From positions 124,001 through 188,000 of the forward strand of contig NW_027554290.1 of NCBI RefSeq assembly GCF_964340395.1: a DNA stretch of 64,000 nucleotides, in the 5' to 3' direction. Each line of letters opens with the position of its first letter. Position 1 is the first letter of the stretch. This DNA is from Glandiceps talaboti. Lineage: Eukaryota > Hemichordata > Enteropneusta > Spengelidae. The position numbers and the translations under genes were made by a program. Under the pieces are notes generated by a model. That model did not search any database. It was not told the origin of the DNA and worked only from the letters and a program-made list of their open reading frames with translations. This document shows, piece after piece, positions 54,301-64,000 of the stretch.

Positions 54301-57300
54301 ATCTCACACTCGTTAGGAAAATAATCCCATACACCAATGGTCTGAGATGGAGTATCTCACACTCGTTAGGAAAATAATCCTACACACAATGGTCTAAGAT
54401 CGAGTATCTCACAATTGTTAGGAAAATAATCCCACACACCAATGGTCTAAGATGGAGTATCTCACACTCGTTAGGAAAATAATCCTACACACAATGGTCT
54501 AAGATCGAGTATCTCACACTTGTTAGGAAAATAATCCCACACACCAATGGTCTAAGATGGAGTATCTCACACTCGTTAGGAAAATAATTCCACACACCAA
54601 TGGTCTAATATGGAGTATCTCACACTCGTTAGGAAAATAATCTTACACACAATGGTCTAAGATCGAGTATCTCACACTTGTTAGGAAAATAATCCCATAC
54701 ACCAATGGTCTAAGATGGAGTATCTCACACTCGTTAGGAAAATAATTCCACACACCAATGGTCTAATATGGAGTATCTCACACTCGTTAGGAAAATAATC
54801 TCACACACCAATGGTCTAAGATGGAGTATCTCGCACTCATTAGGAAAATAATCCCACACACCAATGGTCTAAGATGGAGTATCTCACACTCATTGAGAAA
54901 ATAATTCCACACACCAATGGTCTAAGATGGAGTATCTCACACTCGTTAGGAAAATAATTCCACACACCAATGGTCTAAGATTGAGTATCTCACACTCGTT
55001 AGGAAAATAATTCCACACACCAATGGTCTAATATGGAGTATCTCACACTCGTTAGGAAAATAATCCCATACACCAATGGTCTAAGATGAAGTATCTCACA
55101 CTCGTTAGGAAAATAATTCCACACACCAATGGTCTAAGATGGAGTATCTCACACTCGTTAGGAAAATAATTCCACACACCAATGGTCTAAGATGGAGTAT
55201 CTCACACTCGTTAGGAAAATAATCTCACACACCAATGGTCTAAGATGGAGTATCTCACACTCGTTAGGAAAATAATTCCACACACCAATGGTCTAAGATG
55301 GAGTATCTCACACTCGTTAGGAAAATAATTCCACACACCAATGGTCTAAGATGGAGTATCTCACACTCGTTAGGAAAATAATTCCACACACCAATGGTCT
55401 AAGATGGAGTATCTCACACTCGTTAGGAAAATAATCCCATACACCAATGGTCTAAGATGAAGTATTTCACACTCGTTAGGAAAATAATTCCACACACCAA
55501 TGGTCTAAGATGGAGTATCTCACACTCGTTAGGAAAATAATCCTACACACAATGGTCTAAGATCGAGTATCTCACACTTGTTAGGAAAATAATCCCACAC
55601 ACCAATGGTCTAAGATGGAGTATCTCACACTCGTTAGGAAAATAATTCCACACACCAATGGTCTAATATGGAGTATCTCACACTTGTTAGGAAAATAATC
55701 CCACACACAAATGGTCTAAGATGGAGTATCTCACACTCGTCAGGAAAATAATTCCACACACCAATGGTCTAATATGGAGTATCTCACACTCGTTAGGAAA
55801 ATAATCCTACACACAATGGTCTAAGATGAAGTATCTCGCACTCATTAGGAAAATAATCCCATACACCAATGGTCTAAGATGGAGTATCTCACACTCGTTG
55901 GGAAAATAATCCCATACACCAATGGTCTAAGATAGAGTATCTCACACTCGTTGAAAAAATAATCTCACACACCAATGGTCTAAGATGGAGTATCTCACAC
56001 TCGTTGAGAAAATAATTCCGCACACCAATGGTCTAAGATGGAGTATCTCACACTCGTTAGGAAAATAATTCCACACACCAATGGTCTAATATTGAGTATC
56101 TCACACTCGTTAGGAAAATAATCCCATACACCATTGGTCTAAGATCGAGTATCTCACACTCGTTAGGAAAATAATCCTACACACAATGGTCTAAGATCGA
56201 GTATCGCACACTTGTTAGGAAAATAATCCCACAAACCAATGGTCTAAGATGGAGTATTTCACACTCGTTAGGAAAATAATCCTACACACAATGGTCTAAG
56301 ATCGAGTATCTCACACTTGGTAGGAAAATAATCCCACACACCAATGGTCTAAGATGGAGTATCTCACACTCGTTAGGAAAATAATTCCACACACCAATGG
56401 TCTAATATGGAGTATCTCACACTCGTTAGGAAAATAATCCTACACACAATGGTCTAAGATCGAGTATCTCACACTTGTTAGGAAAATAATCCCACAAACC
56501 AATGGTCTAAGATGGAGTATCTCACACTCGTTAGGAAAATAATTCCACACACCAATGGTCTAATATGGAGTATCTCACACTTGTTAGGAAAATAATCCCA
56601 CACACCAATGGTGTAAGATGGAGTATCTCACACTCGTCAGGAAAATAATTCCACACACCAATGATCTAATATGGAGTATCTCACACTCGTTAGGAAAATA
56701 ATCCTACACACAATGGTCTAAGATGAAGTATCTCGCACTCATTAGGCAAATAATCCCATACACCAATGGTCTAAGATGGAGTATCTCACACTCGTTGGGA
56801 AAATAATCCCATACACCAATCGTCTAATATGGAGTATCTCACACTCGTTGAAAAAAAAATCTCACACACCAATGGTCTAAGATGGAGTATCTCAAACTCG
56901 TTGAGAAAATAATTCCACACACCAATGGTCTAAGATGGAGTATCTCACACTCGTTAGGAAAATAATTCCACACACTAATGGTCTAAGATGGAGTATCTCA
57001 CACTCGTTAGGAAAATAATTCCACACACGAATGGTGTAATATGGAGTATCTCACACTCGTTAGGAAAATAATCCCATACACCAATGGTGTAAGATGAAGT
57101 ATCTCACACTCGTTAGGAAAATAATCTCACACACCAATGGTCTAAGATGGAGTATCTCACACTCGTTAGGAAAATAATCCCTACACCAATGGTCTAAGAT
57201 GGAGTATCTCACACTTGTTAGGAAAATAATCCCATACACCAATGGTCTAAGATGGAGTATCTCACACACCAATGGTCTAAGATGGAGTATCTCACACTCG

Positions 57301-60300
57301 TTAGGAAAATAATCCTACACACAATGGTCTAAGATCGAGTATCTCACACTTGTTAGGAAAATAATCCCACACACCAATGGTCTAAGATGGAGTATCTCAC
57401 ACTCGTTAGGAAAATAATCCTACACACAATGGTCTAAGATCGAGTATCTCACACTTGTTAGGAAAATAATCCCACACACCAACGGTCTAAGATGGAGTAT
57501 CTCACACTCGTTAGGAAAATAATTCCACACACCAATGGTCTAATATGGAGTATCTCACACTCGTTAGGAAAATAATCCTACACACAATGGTCTAAGATGG
57601 AGTATCTCACACTCATTGAGAAAATAATCTCACACACCAATGGTCTAAGATGGAGTATCTCACACCCGTTGAGAAAATAATTCCACACACCAATGGTCTA
57701 AGATGGAGTATCTCACACTCGTTAGGAAAATAATTCCACACACCAATGGTCTAATATGTAGTATCTCACACTCGTTAGGAAAATAATCCTACACACAATG
57801 GTCTAAGATGGAGTATCTCACACTCGTTGAGAAAATAATCTCACACACCAATGGTCTAAGATGGAGTATCTCACACCCGTTGAGAAAATAATTCCACACA
57901 CCAATGGTCTAAGATGGAGTATCTCACACTCGTTAGGAAAAAAATTCCACACACCAATGGTCTAAGATGGAGTATCTCACACTCGTTAGGACAATAATCC
58001 CATACACCAATGGTCTAAGATGAAGTATTTCACACTCATTAGGAAAATAATCTCACACACCAATGGTCTAAGATGGAGTATCTCACACTCGTTAGGAAAA
58101 TAATCCCGTACACCAATGGTCTAAGATGGAGTATCTCACACTTGTTAGGAAAATAATCCCATACACCAATGGTCTAAGATGGAGTATCTCACACACCAAT
58201 GGTCTAAGATGGAGTATCTCACACTCGTTAGGAAAATAATCCTACACACAATGGTCTAAGATCGAGTATCTCACACTTGGTAGGAAAATAATCCCACACA
58301 CCAATGGTCTAAGATGGAGTATCTCACACTCGTTAGGAAAATAATTCCACACACCAATGGTCTAATATGGAGTATCTCACACTCGTTAGGAAAATAATCC
58401 TACACACAATGGTCTAAGATCGAGTATCTCACACTTGTTAGGAAAATAATCCCACAAACCAATGGTCTAAGATGGAGTATCTCACACTCGTTAGGAAAAT
58501 AATTCCACACACCAATGGTCTAATATGGAGTATCTCACACTTGTTAGGAAAATAATCCCACACACCAATGGTGTAAGATGGAGTATCTCACATTTGTCAG
58601 GAAAATAATTCCACACACCAATGATCTAATATGGAGTATCTCACACTCGTTAGGAAAATAATCCTACACACAATGGTCTAAGATGAAGTATCTCGCACTC
58701 ATTAGGCAAATAATCCCATACACCAATGGTCTAAGATGGAGTATCTCACACTCGTTGTGAAAATAATCCCATACACCAATCGTCTAATATGGAGTATCTC
58801 ACACTCGTTGAAAAAAAAATCTCACACACCAATGGTCTAAGATGGAGTATCTCAAACTCGTTGAGAAAATAATTCCACACACCAATGGTCTAAGATGGAG
58901 TATCTCACACTCGTTAGGAAAATAATTCCACACACTAATGGTCTAAGATGGAGTATCTCACACTCGTTAGGAAAATAATTCCACACACCAATGGTGTAAT
59001 ATGGAGTATCTCACACTCGTTAGGAAAATAATCCCATACACCAATGGTGTAAGATGGAGTATCTCACACTCGTTAGGAAAATAATTCCACACACCAATGG
59101 TCTAATATGGAGTATCTCACACTCGTTAGGAAAATAATCTCACACACCAATGGTCTAAGATGGAGTATCTCGCACTCATTAGGAAAATAATCCCACACAC
59201 CAATGGTCTAAGATGGAGTATCTCACACTCATTGAGAAAATAATTCCACACACCAATGGTCTAAGATGGAGTATCTCACAATCGTTAGGAAAATAATTCC
59301 ACACACCAATGGTCTAAGATTGAGTATCTCACACTCGTTAGGAAAATAATTCCATACACCAATGGTCTAATATGGAGTATCTCACACTCGTTAGGAAAAT
59401 AATCCCATACACCAATGGTCTAAGATGAAGTATCTCACACTCGTTAGGAAAATAATTCCACACACCAATGGTCTAAGATGGAGTATCTCACACTCGTTAG
59501 GAAAATAATCTCACACACCAATGGTCTAAGATGGAGTATCTCACACTCGTTAGGAAAATAATCCCGTACACCAATGGTCTAAGATGGAGTATCTCACACT
59601 TGTTAGGAAAATAATCCCATACACCAATGGTCTAAGATGGAGTATCTCACACACCAATGGTCTAAGATGGAGTATCTCACACTCGTTAGGAAAATAATCC
59701 TACACACAATGGTCTAAGATCGAGTATCTCACAATTGTTAGGAAAATAATCCCACACACCAATGGCCTAAGATGGAGTATCTCACACTCGTTAGGAAAAT
59801 AATCCTACACACAATGGTCTAAGATCGAGTATCTCACACTTGTTAGGAAAATAATCCCACACACCAATGGTCTAAGATGGAGTATCTCACACTCGTTAGG
59901 AAAATAATTCCACACACCAATGGTCTAATATGGAGTATCTCACACTCGTTAGGAAAAAAATCCCATACACCAATAGTCTAAGATGGAGTATCTCACACTC
60001 GTTAGGAAAATAATCTCACACACCAATGGTCTAAGATGGAGTATCTCGCACTCATTAGGAAAATAATCCCACACACCAATGGTCTAAGATGGAGTATCTC
60101 ACACTCGTTGGGAAAATAATCCCATACACCAATGGTCTAAGATGGAGTATCTCACACTCGTTAGGAAAATAATCCCATACACCAATGGTCTGAGATGGAG
60201 TATCTCACACTCGTTAGGAAAATAATCCTACACACAATGGTCTAAGATCGAGTATCTCACAATTGTTAGGAAAATAATCCCACACACCAATGGTCTAAGA

Positions 60301-63300
60301 TGGAGTATCTCACACTCGTTAGGAAAATAATCCTACACACAATGGTCTAAGATCGAGTATCTCACACTTGTTAGGAAAATAATCCCACACACCAATGGTC
60401 TAAGATGGAGTATCTCACACTCGTTAGGAAAATAATTCCACACACCAATGGTCTAATATGGAGTATCTCACACTCGTTAGGAAAATAATCTTACACACAA
60501 TGGTCTAAGATCGAGTATCTCACACTTGTTAGGAAAATAATCCCATACACCAATGGTCTAAGATGGAGTATCTCACACTCGTTAGGAAAATAATTCCACA
60601 CACCAATGGTCTAATATGGAGTATCTCACACTCGTTAGGAAAATAATCTCACACACCAATGGTCTAAGATGGAGTATCTCGCACTCATTAGGAAAATAAT
60701 CCCACACACCAATGGTCTAAGATGGAGTATCTCACACTCATTGAGAAAATAATTCCACACACCAATGGTCTAAGATGGAGTATCTCACACTCGTTAGGAA
60801 AATAATTCCACACACCAATGGTCTAAGATTGAGTATCTCACACTCGTTAGGAAAATAATTCCACACACCAATGGTCTAATATGGAGTATCTCACACTCGT
60901 TAGGAAAATAATCCCATACACCAATGGTCTAAGATGAAGTATCTCACACTCGTTAGGAAAATAATTCCACACACCAATGGTCTAAGATGGAGTATCTCAC
61001 ACTCGTTAGGAAAATAATTCCACACACCAATGGTCTAAGATGGAGTATCTCACACTCGTTAGGAAAATAATCTCACACACCAATGGTCTAAGATGGAGTA
61101 TCTCACACTCGTTAGGAAAATAATTCCACACACCAATGGTCTAAGATGGAGTATCTCACACTCGTTAGGAAAATAATTCCACACACCAATGGTCTAAGAT
61201 GGAGTATCTCACACTCGTTAGGAAAATAATTCCACACACCAATGGTCTAAGATGGAGTATCTCACACTCGTTAGGAAAATAATCCCATACACCAATGGTC
61301 TAAGATGAAGTATTTCACACTCGTTAGGAAAATAATTCCACACACCAATGGTCTAAGATGGAGTATCTCACACTCGTTAGGAAAATAATCCTACACACAA
61401 TGGTCTAAGATCGAGTATCTCACACTTGTTAGGAAAATAATCCCACACACCAATGGTCTAAGATGGAGTATCTCACACTCGTTAGGAAAATAATTCCACA
61501 CACCAATGGTCTAATATGGAGTATCTCACACTTGTTAGGAAAATAATCCCACACACAAATGGTCTAAGATGGAGTATCTCACACTCGTCAGGAAAATAAT
61601 TCCACACACCAATGGTCTAATATGGAGTATCTCACACTCGTTAGGAAAATAATCCTACACACAATGGTCTAAGATGAAGTATCTCGCACTCATTAGGAAA
61701 ATAATCCCATACACCAATGGTCTAAGATGGAGTATCTCACACTCGTTGGGAAAATAATCCCATACACCAATGGTCTAAGATGGAGTATCTCACACTCGTT
61801 GAAAAAATAATCTCACACACCAATGGTCTAAGATGGAGTATCTCACACTCGTTGAGAAAATAATTCCGCACACCAATGGTCTAAGATGGAGTATCTCACA
61901 CTCGTTAGGAAAATAATTCCACACACCAATGGTCTAATATGGAGTATCTCACACTCGTTAGGAAAATAATCCCATACACCATTGGTCTAAGATCGAGTAT
62001 CTCACACTCGTTAGGAAAATAATCCTACACACAATGGTCTAAGATCGAGTATCGCACACTTGTTAGGAAAATAATCCCACAAACCAATGGTCTAAGATGG
62101 AGTATTTCACACTCGTTAGGAAAATAATCCTACACACAATGGTCTAAGATCGAGTATCTCACACTTGGTAGGAAAATAATCCCACACACCAATGGTCTAA
62201 GATGGAGTATCTCACACTCGTTAGGAAAATAATTCCACACACCAATGGTCTAATATGGAGTATCTCACACTCGTTAGGAAAATAATCCTACACACAATGG
62301 TCTAAGATCGAGTATCTCACACTTGTTAGGAAAATAATCCCACAAACCAATGGTCTAAGATGGAGTATCTCACACTCGTTAGGAAAATAATTCCACACAC
62401 CAATGGTCTAATATGGAGTATCTCACACTTGTTAGGAAAATAATCCCACACACCAATGGTGTAAGATGGAGTATCTCACACTCGTCAGGAAAATAATTCC
62501 ACACACCAATGATCTAATATGGAGTATCTCACACTCGTTAGGAAAATAATCCTACACACAATGGTCTAAGATGAAGTATCTCGCACTCATTAGGCAAATA
62601 ATCCCATACACCAATGGTCTAAGATGGAGTATCTCACACTCGTTGGGAAAATAATCCCATACACCAATCGTCTAATATGGAGTATCTCACACTCGTTGAA
62701 AAAAAAATCTCACACACCAATGGTCTAAGATGGAGTATCTCAAACTCGTTGAGAAAATAATTCCACACACCAATGGTCTAAGATGGAGTATCTCACACTC
62801 GTTAGGAAAATAATTCCACACACTAATGGTCTAAGATGGAGTATCTCACACTCGTTAGGAAAATAATTCCACACACGAATGGTGTAATATGGAGTATCTC
62901 ACACTCGTTAGGAAAATAATCCCATACACCAATGGTGTAAGATGAAGTATCTCACACTCGTTAGGAAAATAATCTCACACACCAATGGTCTAAGATGGAG
63001 TATCTCACACTCGTTAGGAAAATAATCCCGTACACCAATGGTCTAAGATGGAGTATCTCACACTTGTTAGGAAAATAATCCCATACACCAATGGTCTAAG
63101 ATGGAGTATCTCACACACCAATGGTCTAAGATGGAGTATCTCACACTCGTTAGGAAAATAATCCTACACACAATGGTCTAAGATCGAGTATCTCACACTT
63201 GTTAGGAAAATAATCCCACACACCAATGGTCTAAGATGGAGTATCTCACACTCGTTAGGAAAATAATCCTACACACAATGGTCTAAGATCGAGTATCTCA

Positions 63301-64000
63301 CACTTGTTAGGAAAATAATCCCACACACCAACGGTCTAAGATGGAGTATCTCACACTCGTTAGGAAAATAATTCCACACACCAATGGTCTAATATGGAGT
63401 ATCTCACACTCGTTAGGAAAATAATCCTACACACAATGGTCTAAGATGGAGTATCTCACACTCGTTGAGAAAATAATCTCACACACCAATGGTCTAAGAT
63501 GGAGTATCTCACACCCGTTGAGAAAATAATTCCACACACCAATGGTCTAAGATGGAGTATCTCACACTCGTTAGGAAAATAATTCCACACACCAATGGTC
63601 TAATATGTAGTATCTCACACTCGTTAGGAAAATAATCCTACACACAATGGTCTAAGATGGAGTATCTCACACTCGTTGAGAAAATAATCTCACACACCAA
63701 TGGTCTAAGATGGAGTATCTCACACCCGTTGAGAAAATAATTCCACACACCAATGGTCTAAGATGGAGTATCTCACACTCGTTAGGAAAAAAATTCCACA
63801 CACCAATGGTCTAAGATGGAGTATCTCACACTCGTTAGGACAATAATCCCATACACCAATGGTCTAAGATGAAGTATTTCACACTCATTAGGAAAATAAT
63901 CTCACACACCAATGGTCTAAGATGGAGTATCTCACACTCGTTAGGAAAATAATCCCGTACACCAATGGTCTAAGATGGAGTATCTCACACTTGGTAGGAA
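48388..64000 (+). repeat. Three superblocks: 4762-bp and 5848-bp higher-order periods
   Basis: Block 1 is about 48388-53149, block 2 about 53150-59050, and block 3 starts at about 59050 and leaves the window. Rare variants recur first at 4762 and then at 5848 bp: CACAATCGTTAGG (48669, 53431, 59279), CAATAGTCTA (49361, 54123, 59971), ACACACAAATGG (50941, 55703, 61551), CCATTGGTC (about 51369, 56131, 61979) and TAGGCAAATA (51981, 56743, 62591). Block 2 carries an extra stretch of about 1.1 kb holding a local duplication at offset 1960 (TAGGCAAATA again at 58703). A one-base loss near 57180 (CCCTACACC in place of CCCGTACACC) shifts later positions by 1. Confidence 0.88.

Larger units (their letters stand above)
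7951..64000 (+). repeat. 53-bp satellite DNA array, about 56 kb, continuing beyond the window
   Basis: Head-to-tail monomers are all in one orientation. The motifs in order are TCTAAGATGGAG, TATCTCACACTCGTTAGG, AAAATAATCCCACACACC and AATGG. Period 53 bp was measured between successive TCACACTCGTT motifs. By length there are about 1,050-1,080 monomers. Consensus G+C is about 42%, with one CpG per standard monomer. Variant classes include a 52-bp type (CCTACACACAATGG, often with GATCGAG), a 30-bp type (TATCTCACACACCAATGG) and point variants at the CpG. No transposon, inversion or unique spacer was seen in the whole array. The period is not a multiple of three and TAA occurs in CTAAG and AATAAT, so the frames at 29348-29566 (plus) and 57060-57272 (minus) are satellite translations, not genes. 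A centromeric or heterochromatic role is possible but unproven. Confidence 0.98.

Noticed and set aside
57060-57272. 70-codon minus-strand frame in the satellite
   Set aside because: Satellite translation created by local variants, including a one-base deletion near 57180.
7951-64000. CRISPR array
   Set aside because: The repeats are contiguous with no unique spacers; variation is point-like and shared between distant monomers, as in satellite DNA.
7951-64000. CENP-B box in the monomer
   Set aside because: No match to the NTTCG...A..CGGG pattern in the consensus or in the common variants.

Overview
The window is eukaryotic, probably metazoan, nuclear DNA and is almost entirely repetitive. 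I see no complete protein-coding gene, rRNA, tRNA gene or CRISPR array. The evidence for a eukaryote is a tRNA-derived SINE with Pol III A and B boxes, long microsatellites, a foldback/MITE-like element, and a satellite array that starts at about 7.8 kb and runs off the right edge. The species cannot be named from what is visible.

Left flank (1-7810). This part is AT-rich, largely unique non-coding DNA carrying different repeats: a 24-bp minisatellite (1-183), an AT microsatellite with about 71 uninterrupted AT units (509-730), a near-perfect 38-bp palindrome (1284-1321), a homogeneous 43-bp minisatellite of 17.65 copies (2062-2820), a minus-strand tRNA-derived SINE (about 3734-4026), a roughly 570-bp MITE/foldback element with arms of about 175-185 bp (5004-5573), and a 2165-bp segment bounded by 32-bp inverted termini matching at 29 of 32 positions (5589-7753). 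Each of those termini holds a CTCF-like core. A 44-codon stop-to-stop stretch at 4446-4577 resembles part of a C2H2 zinc finger, with low confidence.

Satellite (7811-64000, open to the right). After about 140 bp of degenerate edge monomers, about 56 kb is a head-to-tail array of a 53-bp monomer, all in one orientation, with no transposon, gene or inversion interrupting it. By length there are roughly 1,050-1,080 monomers. Three length classes exist: 53 bp, a 52-bp class with CCTACACACAATGG, and a 30-bp class that looks like a 23-bp deletion between two CTCACAC/CACAC tracts. The classes occur in a recurring order, forming a higher-order cassette. Superimposed are large, nearly identical duplications at fixed offsets (2206, 3241, 4341, 2172, 1697, 4532, 4762 and 5848 bp), which indicates repeated recent unequal exchange. 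Variation inside monomers is concentrated at CpG sites, in the form expected of methyl-cytosine deamination.

The repeats do not form a gene pathway. The most notable feature is the hierarchical satellite, which could be centromeric, pericentromeric or another heterochromatic block. That role is inference: no known centromeric box was recognised. All repeat positions were read by eye; duplication offsets were obtained by matching rare sequence variants and not by a full alignment.
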